Below the pieces are notes generated by a model. That model saw only the letters and a program-made list of their open reading frames with translations. It had not been told where the DNA came from and made no database searches. The translations under genes were made by a program, and so were the position numbers. A stretch of DNA of 64,000 bases from Neopestalotiopsis rosae (lineage: Eukaryota; Ascomycota; Sordariomycetes; Amphisphaeriales; Sporocadaceae), in the NCBI GenBank assembly GCA_023078685.1, contig JALGAS010000004.1, positions 6,200,001 to 6,264,000 on the forward strand, in the 5' to 3' direction. Each line of letters opens with the position of its first letter. Within the stretch, counting starts at the first letter, position 1. Shown in pieces: positions 46,516 through 58,267 of the stretch.

Positions 46516-47973
46516 CTTGAAAGTGATGAGGTCAACGTTGGAGAGTCGAAAGAAGTGAGATGGCGAAAAGAGCGTGATACAGGAAGCAGTGCTACCAGAC
46601 GTGAGTGAGTGGCCCGATATTCGAGACCAGGCAATCGTAGATTATATTCACTAGAGGCATGTCTGGTGACACCGATAATTTGGATGTGTCAAGGGCCGCT
46701 CCCTCTTGTACAACCACGACCCGCGCCACATCCCGATGCTGACGCGTAGTGACAACCGGCGGGCCACGCAAACCTCATAGTCTATACTACTGTGCAGTAC
46801 CTATGTACCTTGGCCAAAAGTCGATTAGTAACATCCACTTCTCCCTGCGGTTCAACCCCCCTCCCCTATACCCGGCAACGGTGAAAGATATCAGAAATCG
46901 ATGAAACGGGGCTCACATGGCTAGTATATGGATTTAGTCTTGTCAGTTCTGAGCTGAATCAATCCCGACTGACAGCTCGGCGTTAAGAAGATCTGTAACT
47001 AGAGAATGGATAGCTTAGTTGGCAGTTGAGGCGCACGCATACTAGAGCCGCGTGTTACGCATGATGCGCTATAGGACAGCCCTGCAAATGCGCTGTGTAA
47101 AAAGAACCAATGGAGTCTTGAACCCAAAAATGAAAACCCCTGGCTAAGAAATCACCAGACGATCCGAGCACACTAGATTCGTGAGCCATGATTGGGCAGA
47201 GAAAGCTTGCTTGGATAAAACCCTGCCTTACGTGGCTGCTGCCCGGCTGCGCACGCTATCGATTAAAGCATTGATGTTCCTGGTTGGTTCCTTTCTCCAC
47301 GAGAGCGGATTGCGGAGAATGTTCGTCGAGACCCACCAGCACCGCCAAGATCTACTACTCCTGTGTACGTACTACCGGTACTTTGTGCGACTAGAATAGT
47401 ATTTCGCGACTTAAGTGTGTACGTATCGAGCGTCTTCATAGGGAAATTCACTCGGCAGTGGAATTTTCACATAGATGGTTGGTCCACTTGCAATACCGCG
47501 GCTCAGTTAAGCCTGCCTTTGCTGGCGTGGGCTGTTTCCTTCCGCAGCTTTCATCTCCACCGACAACCACGAGATCCACCGGCCGGCCGGCTAGCTACCC
47601 GCTGTTCGTCTATTCATCCATCCATCCTTACATACCACTGTACGACGCACACCGCGCCTATGGAACGAGTACCTTGGCCAAAAAGGCTTGATTTCAGACG
47701 GACGGGGTGCTGCGGATCGTGCAGAAGACGCGAATGCCTCGTTGAACGTATAGTCTGATCGACGATGCCCCGAGCGACCGAGTAGACGCGCCCTCCTACT
47801 CCGGCGCAAGCCACTTGTTGCTACCACTACTACCACCAGACCAGACCGGGAATGATCCAGAGAAGAATACTTATTAAAGAGGGCTGGGCAACATGTCAAA
47901 GTCGCCTCTTTTTGTCAGAGTAGGCAATCATTCGTTCCATTGATCTTTTGTTCTTGTTCAAGTGTTTTACACA
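46516..47973. other. Divergent promoter region, secreted protein / laccase
   Basis: No gene is called in this 1.46-kb divergent spacer. Open frames at 47263-47899 overlap on both strands without support. The last 150 bp before the laccase ATG are the likely promoter and leader. Confidence 0.5.
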
Positions 47974-49800
47974 ATGTATGCCACGCTCTTTACAGCATCT
48001 TTGTTGGGCCTTACGGCCGCCTTCCCATCCTTCTCAAGCCCCGGCTTGTCTCCTCGTGCAACATGCTCTGGCAACACGGCAGACACTCGATCCGAGTGGT
48101 GTGACTACTCCATCGATACTGATTACACTTCCACTTCGCCAGACACGGGTGTCACTCGTGAATACTGGTTCGAGTTGACAGAAACCACTGCATCGCCGGA
48201 CGGTGTAGAGAGATACGTACAAGCTATCAACGGCAGTATCCCCGGCCCAACCATAATTGCCGACTGGGGTAAGAAGCATCATGGAATCTTGTAAACTTCA
48301 CTAGACGAGTTTACTAACGTGTTCTAGGTGATACCGTCGTTGTTCATTTGACCAACTCACTGTCTTCTTCCACCAACGGAACTAGTCTTCACTTTCACGG
48401 CATTCGTCAAAACTACACCAACCAGAACGATGGTGTATCATCCATCACACAATGCCCCACTCCTCCAGGCTCTTCGATCACTTATACATGGAAGGCGGAG
48501 CAGTACGGTTCCACCTGGTATCATTCGCACTTTGCCCTGCAAGCCTGGCAAGGTGTCTTTGGCGGTATTATCATCAACGGTCCCGCCACTGCTGACTACG
48601 ACGAGGATCTCGGTCATGTCTTCCTGAACGACTGGAGTCACGAGACTGTCGACCAGCTTTACTACACGGCCGAGACTAGCGGTCCCCCGACTCTGGACAA
48701 CGGTCTCATCAACGGCACCAATGTCTACGGTGACGATGACGACGACGATCAAGTCGGCACTCGTTTTTCTGTTTCCGTCACCGAGGATTCGTCTTACAGA
48801 ATGAGAATTGTGAATGCCGCCGTCGACTCGCACTTCCGATTCATGATCGACAACCACACCATGACCGTGATCGCCATGGATCTGGTTCCTATTGAGCCCT
48901 ACACTACCGACGTTATAAGCATTGGCATGGGTAAGTCATTTGTACCAGTCATATATAATGTAATTGAGCTGACGTAATACTCAAGGTCAACGCTACGATA
49001 TCATTATCACCGCAGACCAGGCGGCGGTCGCAGACAGTTTCTGGATTCGAGCCATTCCCCAAGCAGCCTGCAGTGAGAACGACAGCACCGACAACATCAA
49101 GGGAATTCTATACTACGGCGACTCCACCACCACCCCCACGACCTCTCGCCCAAGCAGCTATGTGAGCGGTCTCGACTGCATTGACGAGGACGCAAGCAAC
49201 CTGGTGCCTTACATCTCGCAGACCATCACTTCTGCGACAAATGAGGGTGAAGAAGCTGCCACTGTTGCATACAACGACGACAACTTGTTCAAGTGGTACC
49301 TGAATTCGACCACCATGGTTGTCTCATGGAGTGACCCCACGCTGATGCAGGTCTACGACAACGTCACTAGCTTTGAGACTTCAGACGCCGTCATCGAGCT
49401 GCCAACTGCCGACGAATGGGTTTACCTCGTTATTGAGACCTCCTTCACTGTCCCGCACCCTATCCACTTGCACGGTCACGATTTCCTGGTGCTTGCCTCT
49501 GATGAAGGAACGTACGACAGCAGCGTCACGCTCAACATGGACAACCCTCCTCGCCGCGACACGGCCATGCTTCCCTCGGGCGGTTACCTGGTAATCGCCT
49601 TCAAGACGGACAACCCGGGAGCTTGGCTCATGCACTGCCACATCGGCTGGCACACCAGTGAGGGCTTTGCCTTGCAGTTCGTCGAGAGACAAGATGAGAT
49701 CACTAGTCTTCTTGACTATGACAGCATGTCTGACAACTGCGATGCTTGGAGCACCTATGAAACGACTGAGTCTGTCGAGCAGGATGACTCGGGTGTCTGA
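47974..49800 (+). CDS. Ascomycete laccase (multicopper oxidase)
   Basis: Oxidises phenols and similar compounds while reducing oxygen to water. Three exons, 47974-48268, 48328-48930 and 48986-49800, with 59- and 55-nt introns; 1713 nt, 570 aa. Signal peptide MYATLFTASLLGLTAAF, then a short propeptide-like SPRATCSGNT start. All four copper motifs are present: HFHGIRQ (120-126), WYHSHFALQAWQG (162 on), HPIHLHGHDF (457 on) and MHCHIGWHTSEGF with the type-1 copper Cys517. A DDDDDD run near the middle is unusual. The last residues are DSGV, the ascomycete C-terminal plug motif (DSGL/I/V), directly followed by the stop. Several N-glycosylation sites. Secreted; it opens a run of oxidative enzyme genes. 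Confidence 0.95.
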
Positions 49801-52334
49801 ATGGACATTAAGCTTTTCTTATTTCTTCTTTTATCCTAATGAGGGCTTCTTTTGTCATCAAGTTTAGCATTGCGCGACAGTGGAGTTGAGGATTTCTCGT
49901 ACATGCAAGGGGCTTAGGCCGACCAAGTAAACATAACATACACAATGACACTGTTTTGAAGTTTATCTGTCTGGTATTTGAACATTCTTACGTTTGTGAA
50001 TCTGGACATTATACCATAGTGAACCTCACTCGCTGGAGACATCAGCGACTGGTTGCTGTTCTTTGTTGAGAGTAAATGATGAACGGCGAACGATGAAATA
50101 TCTTGACTGGGATTGGCTACAGTATCTTACGATACTGTCTGCGACGAGCCAATGGTACTGTTTCGATGATTCGATGTTGCATTCGCTGACTAGCCATCAT
50201 TCAAGGTTGTATGGGCCGCCATGATCCAACTCTCTTTCCATAAGGCCGGTGCCAGGGGTACGGGTACAACTCCCCATCATCCTGATAGACTCTTGTCGTA
50301 TTCGATGTGGACCAAGGCGCAGATACCAAAATATAGTCCGACTTGATCAATAGTAATGAGACCCTGTTGAGGAAAGCATCCCCGGGTATATCAAGACGTC
50401 TTGAGGCGTCAATCACCCGGAGATGGCTTCGGAATTTGAAAGGATGGTGACAACATCATCTGATGGATCCAGAGTTGAGTCAAATATGGGCAGAGTGTCA
50501 ACATTTATATTGGCTAGGGATTTGAAGCCAGATCGTGAGCATGAAGCAAGCCTTGGCCTCTCCTTATTCGGACGAGATCCGCCTCTGAACCTCAAGGGTA
50601 GACGAGTGCAGTACGTAAGGTGTCGCATACGTAATAACGAGGATTATTCAGCACGCAAGCAAGTACCCGGTGAATGTGTGAGTATACGGAGCTCCGCCGT
50701 TGGCGTGAGGACTCAAATTGATCAGTAAGGATCAAACATCATGCGATGAGGATAATAATAAACTTCGCTTACCTGCTTAGCTAGGGTCCGAAACATAACT
50801 CGAATAGCAAGCAAGTAGACGATGGACGCTAGTCATACACTATAGAGCGTATACTAGCAGCAAAAAATGACGACTCATGTCCAATCATTATAGTCGTTGG
50901 TATACTCGTTGGTCATTCAGAACCGGAGTCTACTGTCATCGCTCTGATGTTTTGATTTTACGTATTGCAGCAGATCAACGCAACCACAATTCCTGTGCCG
51001 GTAAACTGATGAGCACAGCGTTCCTCGCATTCCGAAGTAGAGTGTGGCCGTGTATTGCATCCCAATCATGTTGAAAGTCATAAAATTCATCGCGAGCCGC
51101 GTCAGCTGCGGGCGATAAATTATAATAAACCTACAAAATACCGATTTAAGTCAGGTCATTCCACAAGGGCGGTACTGTCGGCATGGACGAAAGTAGCTTA
51201 AAAAAAGGTTCAAGGGGACCGATCCACGGAATAAGGTACGGCGCTCCGGCGAGCCTCCCCGGCGGGTTTCCGCTACGCCCCATTCTACCTACACAGCAGC
51301 TAGGACGGGCCGAAGTTCACAATCACACAGGACGCAGCATCAGTCGTTCAAATCATTTTATTAAAATCTTATGCCAATGTAACAAAGCTTCCAAATGGCG
51401 TTCTCCAAAAATCCAAATGTTGGCCTAAATTCAGGGATTTGACCACTTCAAGGACTTGTCAAGCTTGGTTGAATCTGCATTCGACCCATGAAGAGATAAT
51501 TGCTTGCAGACATAACTTAGGGCAGTCAAAGTCCCACTGTAGACTTTTCTACGGAGTAGAGAAGCCAGTAAATCTCCCAATCTAGACTACCTATCTTGAA
51601 TAGAGTGACACGCGGCTCCTCCAGGGTTCTGCAGTCCATATTTCCATAGCTCAAGCTGTCTGTTCGAGAATCGATTACGAACGATCTGGGCGTCATTGGC
51701 CAGCTTTTCTGGGGGTTCATGGCCGGGATACACTGAAACGCGACGCCTCCCGTTTAAACACAGGCCAAGGCTTAGTGATGAGCTTGCGCAAGCCACCGGC
51801 ATTCACTAGGGGGCTTTTGTGTATGTACGAACTACTTCGTACATGGGCGCCCTCGTTGAACAGTTCTAACCTAGGACGTTGCACATTGTTGGCCGCTTTG
51901 TGAAGAGTCGTGAAAATATGACTACCCAAACTGTCACCGTCGCCTATGGACGAGGTGATGAGATTGACTCTCGATCAATGTTTTCAGTCTCTACTCGTTT
52001 CTTGGTGTATGCATACCAATGTTATTCCTATGGCCCCAAGAAAATACGGACCATTGAAACGAGGCTGCGTTGGCCCATTCACCCTTGACGATTCATAGCT
52101 TAAATTGTCCTCCATCGATGGTTCCACCCGTGACGACTACCTCAGAGTTCTCCTATACAATCCACTTTTTTATCGGAGTTACATAACTCAGCCTCAGAAA
52201 GTTGCGTTTGCAATGGGAAACGCACTTCATTATAAGAAGGCGAAGGGAAGACCTTCCAACATGAAGTTGAAGACATACACACTACACTCTTTCAAAGGAC
52301 CATTCGCCCAATTCAACCTTTTTAGACCGCCACC
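49801..52334. other. 2.5-kb spacer, no gene seen
   Basis: Short frames only. AT-rich patches occur at 50745-50880 and 51110-51150. A TATA-like element for the downstream gene is listed separately. Confidence 0.5.
52231..52237 (+). promoter_or_regulatory. TATA-like element of dioxygenase gene
   Basis: TTATAAG stands about 100 bp before the ATG at 52335. The ATG itself has a strong CACC context. Motif match only. Confidence 0.35.
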
Positions 52335-53514
52335 ATGAAGTTCACAACCTCAGCCGCCGCACTGCTCATGCTCGCATCCGGAATCCAGGCGCATCCGGAG
52401 AAGATGACCCCGGAGAAAGCCAAGCGCGAAGCTCTCATGGTTGGACGCTCTACCGGAAAGTGTGCAGCTGCCATTGAGGCCCGGAAGGCTGAAGTCATGG
52501 CCAAGAGATCAGCCCGTCTACTCCAGCGCCGCCTTGACGACGGCAAAATCACTCATGAGGAGATGATGGCGAAGCGCAATGAGTTGCAGTACACAACCAT
52601 TCAGAACGACACCTGTGTCCTGGCTCCCGACACGATCTGGGGACCCTACGGTATTGATGGCGAGATTGTTCGCCACGATCTTCGAGAGCTGAGCACGGGA
52701 CAGTGCGTACCCGTCTTTGAATCTACGCCGGTAAATTTGACTAACAATAATCGTATAGGGAGGGTCTCGACTTCTACCTCGACATTGGTGTCATTGACAT
52801 TGAGACTTGCGAACCTCTGCCAAATGCAGCTTTGTCCATCTGGAATTGCAATGCTACTGGCACATACTCGGGTTTTACTGGCATCGACCCTGATACGGCT
52901 TCATTCTACGATGGCGTGTCAGCCCGTGATGATGGTACCACGGATGACGATACGTTCCTGCGCGGAATTCAGGTCACGGACTCTGAGGGAATGATCGAGT
53001 TCTTGACCCTTTTCCCTGGCTACTACATCACCCGCACCACGCACATCCACGTCACTGTCCAAACGAACATTACCAACGGTACAGGTTTCTCGGAGAGCGC
53101 AATCCAGCACATTGGCCAGCTCTTCTTTGAGGAGGATCTTCTCAACCAGGTCTACCAGCTCGAACCCTACTCTGCTCATCTGGAAACCCTCAACAGAACT
53201 ACCAACGCCGAGGACAGCCTTTACTCGAGTGCTTCGGGTGATGGATACAGCGCCGTCATTAGTGTCAGCCAAATTGGAGAGACGCTGGCAGATGGATTGG
53301 TTGGATACGTAAGTCAAGATTCATTCATCCATGATACTCGAAATCATCGGCTCATATTACCCAGATTACTATTGGTGTCAACACCTCCGCTTCGGGACTT
53401 ACGACCACCGGAGGCTCCGTCAACGTCCAGGGATACCTCCCGACTGTCTCTGTCGCTTCTAGCAAGCTGGCCGAGGCCACAGCTGTTGATATTGCTGACG
53501 GATACACCAGCTAA
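52335..53514 (+). CDS. Secreted intradiol ring-cleavage dioxygenase
   Basis: Opens catechol-type rings between the hydroxyls using Fe(III). Three exons, 52335-52702, 52759-53308 and 53365-53514, both introns 56 nt with CTAAC-type branch sites; 1068 nt, 355 aa. Signal peptide MKFTTSAAALLMLASGIQAHP, then a basic helical segment (residues ~28-85) typical of the secreted fungal branch. The core reads LDFYLDIGVIDIETCEPLPN, ALSIWNCNATGTYSGF, DDDTFLRGIQVTDSEG, LFPGYYITRTTHIHV. The four expected iron ligands can be assigned: Tyr159 (GTYSG), Tyr211 or 212 (PGYY), His218 and His220. The common GPYY of this family is GPYG here. A Ser/Thr-rich C-terminus ends ADGYTS. Downstream of laccase on the same strand. 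Confidence 0.92.
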
Positions 53515-53818
53515 ATGGTGAATATATCTGCATCTTTTGATCCTTGAATAGAACTTAGCGCCATAGACTTGTTTTGAAAGAATTTCATATCGGTTTCTTG
53601 ATCTCAATGACTACAAGTTTATCCATAAAGTTGCAGTTGGCCTCTTGTTCGGTCGACCTCCCAAGCCAGAAACAAAGAACTTTTTCCATCATTGACCGCA
53701 AGCAGAATTCGATCATCCGGAACTTAAAATCGGCGACAAAGGGGATTGTTTTGGCTATGGAGGCACATTTCCGTCAGGGAGCACGAAACCAGGCATAGAG
53801 CACGAGTACATCGACAAC

Positions 53819-54529
53819 ATGCTCCCTCATCAAATTAGACAGTTAGCCCAAAGCCGACCTGAACAATCTGGCTGGTTTCGCGCAACATGCTACAATCCAC
53901 AGACGCTCTGCGGCGCCATTGTCATCTTCAACTGGGAAGCAGTCATACCCGGCGATACCCGAAGCGGCCTGCACAGCGCACTACATAGTGGCAGCGTCAT
54001 TGATCGAGACCAAAATGGGCCATTCTTCCTCTTTACCCATTCTGACGATATTGGTATCATGGGCCTCTGCAAATGCATTGATTTCGATACTTTGCTCAAT
54101 AGCCAGATAGCCCAAGCTTTCGAAAGTGCGAAGAAGCATATTAGGGACTGCCATGACGATCTTGAGCCATTATCGCATTGTCGAGCCATGTGGGAAATGG
54201 CTCTGTCGTGCATCATTGATCCGACAATCCGGCCAAAGAGAAGGATCAGTGAAGAATTCTATGGCCCAACTTCCTTTATCGAAGCAGGACAGGAGGTTTT
54301 TCGCGAGCTTTGGGGGGCATCGCGGCCAGAGTTTCCAACAAATCCTAGAACACGCACCGACCCAAGCTTTATTCCACGACGTGAGTTTGCCATGATTCAA
54401 TCGCAAGAACCACATCCCACCGATACCTCCATGGCAAAATATTATTTGAAGTCAAGGACTACTATGTTGGAAGGCATTTTATCATTGGCATTAATATCGA
54501 ACAACATTCGGCTAGATTATAAAAGATAA
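53819..54529 (+). CDS. Unrecognised protein; 5' end uncertain
   Basis: An open frame of 236 aa from the ATG at 53819. I do not recognise the family. The frame remains open, with similar composition, for 41 codons upstream (53696 on: PQAEFDHPELKIGDKGDCFG, then YGGTFPSGSTKPG), so the true start is probably in an upstream exon or has been lost. The visible protein is soluble, with no signal or membrane segment. Conserved-looking stretches include QLAQSRPEQSGWFRATCYNP, FNWEAVIPGDTRSG and CRAMWEMALSCIIDP. A short spliced first exon within 53515-53695, just after the dioxygenase stop, is possible but no clear donor is seen. Function unknown. Confidence 0.5.
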   Translation: MLPHQIRQLAQSRPEQSGWFRATCYNPQTLCGAIVIFNWEAVIPGDTRSGLHSALHSGSVIDRDQNGPFFLFTHSDDIGIMGLCKCIDFDTLLNSQIAQAFESAKKHIRDCHDDLEPLSHCRAMWEMALSCIIDPTIRPKRRISEEFYGPTSFIEAGQEVFRELWGASRPEFPTNPRTRTDPSFIPRREFAMIQSQEPHPTDTSMAKYYLKSRTTMLEGILSLALISNNIRLDYKR

Positions 54530-54697
54530 ACAGCCTGCGAAAGATGAAAAAATGAATGCCAATCAGAACAGAGTGCTTTGGAAGACGAATACACTGGATT
54601 GAGATATCTTTGGTTGAAGGAACCTATAATGAGAAGAAAAGTTTATATACATGAGAAGAAGTATGCATGAGAATCGAAACCATGAAGAACTTGCCGT

Positions 54698-55846
54698 CTA
54701 AAGACTGTAACGGCTCTTGAGATTTCTCCACCAGTCTCTAGCCATCCACGCGTCAAAATCTGTAACTTCTGTGGCTGAACCAGCGAGCATGATGAAACTA
54801 GTGACACCAGTAGGGGTCCAGTCATAGAAATCGTCGAGTGCCAGCGTGTGGCCCATCTCATGGAGCAGAATGTGAATATTTTCCGACTCCAGGTTCTCCA
54901 GCATGTAGGACGTTCCGATGCGCTGGCCCCAATCACCACCGGCGCCCGCAGCGTCCATACCATCTGTCAACCAAAGGCTGACATCATAGCGCGCAGCATC
55001 GCCACCACTGCAGCTCGAGTAGTCACCATCAGCGTAATGGAAGAAACGACCACAGGCAGGGTCGCATTGAGGAATACCATCAGTGTCAGAGGTGCTGTGA
55101 ACGGTGACTCCATCGGCCATGTCGCCTTCCAGAAGGCCCGTGTTGTTGGTGGCCCAACCAGTGACTTTGACATTGGCAGTGGTGTAAGGAAAGCCATCGA
55201 ATCCGGCAAGTGCGCCCTCGACCCATTTGTTGTACTGGCGTTGCAGCGCAGTCTCAATACTGGCACGCTGCTCTGCCGTGACAGACTGCGTGCTATCCCA
55301 ACGAACACAATATTGAATGTTGGCCGCGGTATCCATCAAGTGATCATAACCGTAATTCATGAAACCTAGCGGATCGCTGTAGGTTGAGATCTCGTGATCC
55401 CATACCTCTTCAAGGGCCGTTACAAGCGAACTTGGAGGATCCCATGAATCCGCGGTACTGGTTGCTGCAGCGCTAGCAGTGGACGTCTTGGATGTACTGG
55501 TTGCAACCTCGCTGGCAATTTTGACAGCAGAGCTGCTTGGGCTGGTGACGACAGTCGTACTCGTCAAAACGGAACTCGAGAGCAGGGGTTCGGTGGAAAT
55601 GGACCGGGTAGACGTAGCGATAGCGCTGGAAGTCTGAGTCGAGAGCGACGGCTGATGCTTCGATCCACATGCTCGTCTCTTGGACACTTGCGAGCTGGAA
55701 GTGACAGACGGTTGGGCAGCAGCAAATCTGTCAAACTGACAAGTCTCGAAGGGTAAAGTGACGTCTCCTTGACGGCCTTGGAGTGGGTGAGCAAGCGTAA
55801 TTCGGGCACAAGCGGCAACCAGGCCGATAGTAGTTATTGTTTTCAT
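54698..55846 (-). CDS. Secreted zinc metalloprotease-like protein
   Basis: An intronless 382-aa protein. Signal peptide MKTITTIGLVAACARITLA, then HPLQGRQGD with a possible Kex2-type region. Residues ~45-135 form a Ser/Thr-rich linker suited to O-glycosylation. The C-terminal catalytic region carries the zinc motif HEMGHTLALDD (His329, Glu330, His333), followed by FYDWTPTGVTSFIMLAGSAT and DFDAWMARDWW, a pattern I recall in uncharacterised secreted fungal metalloproteins. Six Cys lie in the mature domain, several around PQCDPACGRFF and YSSCSGG. It could be a peptidase or a wall-bound enzyme; the HEXXH motif supports zinc hydrolase chemistry. A TATA-like sequence lies upstream at 55984-55992. 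Confidence 0.85.
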   Translation of the reverse strand: MKTITTIGLVAACARITLAHPLQGRQGDVTLPFETCQFDRFAAAQPSVTSSSQVSKRRACGSKHQPSLSTQTSSAIATSTRSISTEPLLSSSVLTSTTVVTSPSSSAVKIASEVATSTSKTSTASAAATSTADSWDPPSSLVTALEEVWDHEISTYSDPLGFMNYGYDHLMDTAANIQYCVRWDSTQSVTAEQRASIETALQRQYNKWVEGALAGFDGFPYTTANVKVTGWATNNTGLLEGDMADGVTVHSTSDTDGIPQCDPACGRFFHYADGDYSSCSGGDAARYDVSLWLTDGMDAAGAGGDWGQRIGTSYMLENLESENIHILLHEMGHTLALDDFYDWTPTGVTSFIMLAGSATEVTDFDAWMARDWWRNLKSRYSL

Positions 55847-56467
55847 GTTGAAAGAATGAAATCGAGACTAGCTCAGATAATAGAGAAGAAAAGAAAGGAA
55901 GAGTATGTAAAGACAGAAGGAAACAAGATCGTGTCGTGGCTCACAAAGGCAAAAGGGCCCATGACGGGTAGGCGAGAAACTGTCTATATATTTGTAGATT
56001 GTCGTACTGGCAAATAACTGAATCTTGGCGCTATTTACAGACCCGGCTCACTGGTTCCATGTTTAAAAGACATAAGGTTGTATTGTCAAACGCCAAGATG
56101 ATCACTATGGAGACCGTGCTGGGATGACACGACCCATTTCGGGGACAAGGCAAAGTGTGATTGGTGGGACACGGTAAGCGTCTTGGCTTCACTCCTCTAC
56201 GTTTCGTGGAAATGGTATACCTAAGCCGAGATGATTCAAGTAGAAAACTGCCAAGATAGGTCGTTCGATGGCTGTAAAGGGGCTCTTGACAAGTTGTGAG
56301 AAATAAGTATTGGTTTTATCTTTTTCCGAAAATCTGTTCTCGTTTAGGTATTCTATATGGTGAAAGGTGACTAGTGTCTACAAGAGGAACGTGATTTCAA
56401 GCACTGCGCCGCCCATGTTGTGTTTGTATTACAGGCCCTGGCACTGACGTCCGCCAAGGCTCTGGAC
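55847..56467. other. Spacer with metalloprotease promoter
   Basis: No gene. A purine-rich 5' leader of the metalloprotease gene occupies 55847-55960, and a TATATATT stretch near 55985 may be its TATA box, about 140 bp from the ATG. Confidence 0.5.
55984..55992 (-). promoter_or_regulatory. TATA-like element of metalloprotease gene
   Basis: An ATATATAG-type motif on the minus strand, about 140 bp upstream of the ATG at 55846. Motif match only. Confidence 0.35.
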
Positions 56468-58267
56468 TCAACGAAAGAAGTTTTCGCGACGCAGCAATGC
56501 CCACTCATCTACACTACTTCTGGCAGTCGTTCCGTCTTCCTCAAATCCATAGTATCTCCAGGCGGGAGCCTCATCTTCTACGTCTTCTTCGCGTTGCCCG
56601 TCATAAACGAATGGAACATAGGATCTGATGATGGTCGATTGTGACGCGTTTTCCTCGGATTTGACAGTATGGGCATCTTGCGACTCCGCGGATACGATTC
56701 CAGTGTGAGTATAGTTGCACTCGCATTCCGAACTGGAGTCCAAGTCGAGAGTTGAGAATGAGTCGTTACCGACATCAAAGTCAGACTCAGTATCTGGAAG
56801 ACTGCTCACTTCACAGCCCTTGTAAAGTCCAGCATCCACATTGTCCCTGAAGATGACCTGAATAATGGAAAGTGCCGAGTGTTCAGGTGATGATATGGAC
56901 TCAATATGAAATCGCTTATCGGCCGCAGCTAAAAGGGCTTCCCAGTCGTCTTGGCTTCGCTCCTGAGCGTTTGCACACATTTGCATCATGATATCGCAAG
57001 CGCTAATTGAAGCAATGCCGTTAGTAGCAGACACGCACATGGTTTAGGTGGCAGTGCACTCACATATCAAACTGGTCGCTCACATGACCGTACGGCTTGG
57101 GCGCACGCAAGCACTTTTCCAGGAATATCATTCGAGCACCATCCTTGAGAGCTGGCACCTGGTTCCTGAGAATTTGGACTGCATAGCTGTCTGACCAATC
57201 GTGCAAAACACATCGCCAGATGTACACGTCGGCGTTCTTGATCGTCTGTTCAGTAAAGAAATCATAGTCGTGATAAACGAGACGTCCATCCAGCTTGTTC
57301 GGGTCCTGCATTGATGCTTGCGAGACGACGTCGGGTAGGTCTTCAACAATGGCCTTCTCTACACCTGGGTAGGTCTGGAGTATGGCTTTGCACAAAGTCC
57401 CCGTGCCGCCACCAACATCGACTACAACCTTTGGGCACCAAGCTGTCTCAGACGGTTTGTCTTGACCCCACCCAAGATGGTTGACTGTATAAGGGGGCTC
57501 CATTCCAGGCACCTTCATCGACCATTCCATTGCATTCGCAAGTCGAGCCATGCGGTGAGGCTCCGATCCAATTATAGCAAATAGGTCTTTGTCACCATTG
57601 CTGCCGTGAGCTATGGCGAAGGGACTTTCGGCAGGATTACTGCTGTTGGGGAACTTCTGCATGCTGTCGGCAACTTTCAAGGCAGCAGGTGCTATCTCTT
57701 CGGTAGCCATTCCGATCCAGTCGTGGAGGGTCGTTGTAACCAGCAAGGCCGACGCAGCGTTGTGTCGGACCATTCCTACTATCGTTTCGTCGAAGACACG
57801 AAAAGAAATGGCAGAGCGAACGTATCGCCGTGTCTGGGCCTCCGAAAGACCACAGCGACGAGCAAGTTCACCGTAGGATATCGATTCATTGATCGGCACA
57901 TTTTTTGGTAGCTCAAATTTGTACAAGACATGAAGCGTTGCTGTCCAGGCCGGCTATATGAGGGAAAATCGTCAGTCTGCTGTTTCGTCACAGACCCATC
58001 TTGAGTTGGACTTTCACTCACACCCATGAAAGACATGAAGAATATATGTCCCGCAGGTCCAATGATCAGAGATCGTAACTCATCGAGGGCTTCTAGAAGC
58101 TCTGCACGACTGTCCTCCATAGCTTGGCCGTAGGGACCTGCATAGTGTGTTGCTCCATACGCAAATGAAGGCGGCTGAACTCCAGCCGCATTGAGTGTAT
58201 CATGAATTGCGCTTGCCTGGTTGGCTATAATCTGTCCCAGTTCAGGAAGGGATCGTGTGAAAGCCAT
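56468..58267 (-). CDS. O-methyltransferase (COMT-like) with acidic C-terminal tail
   Basis: Transfers methyl from S-adenosylmethionine to a hydroxyl, as in aromatic or polyketide metabolism. Three exons, 58267-58022, 57953-57064 and 57002-56468, with 68- and 61-nt introns (the second with a CTAAC branch site); 1671 nt, 556 aa. A helical and winged-helix dimerisation region covers residues ~1-160 (SYGELARRCGLSEAQTRRYV). The SAM site is VVVDVGGGTGTLCKAIL (~258-274), then EDLPDVV, and the catalytic His333 sits in RCVLHDWSDSYA. The fold ends near IQVIF at about 430. Another ~126 residues follow that are acidic and Ser-rich (ESDFDVGNDSFSTLDLDSSS) and are not part of the family. Probably cytosolic. 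The neighbouring alcohol oxidase is on the same strand, 1.5 kb upstream. Confidence 0.92.
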
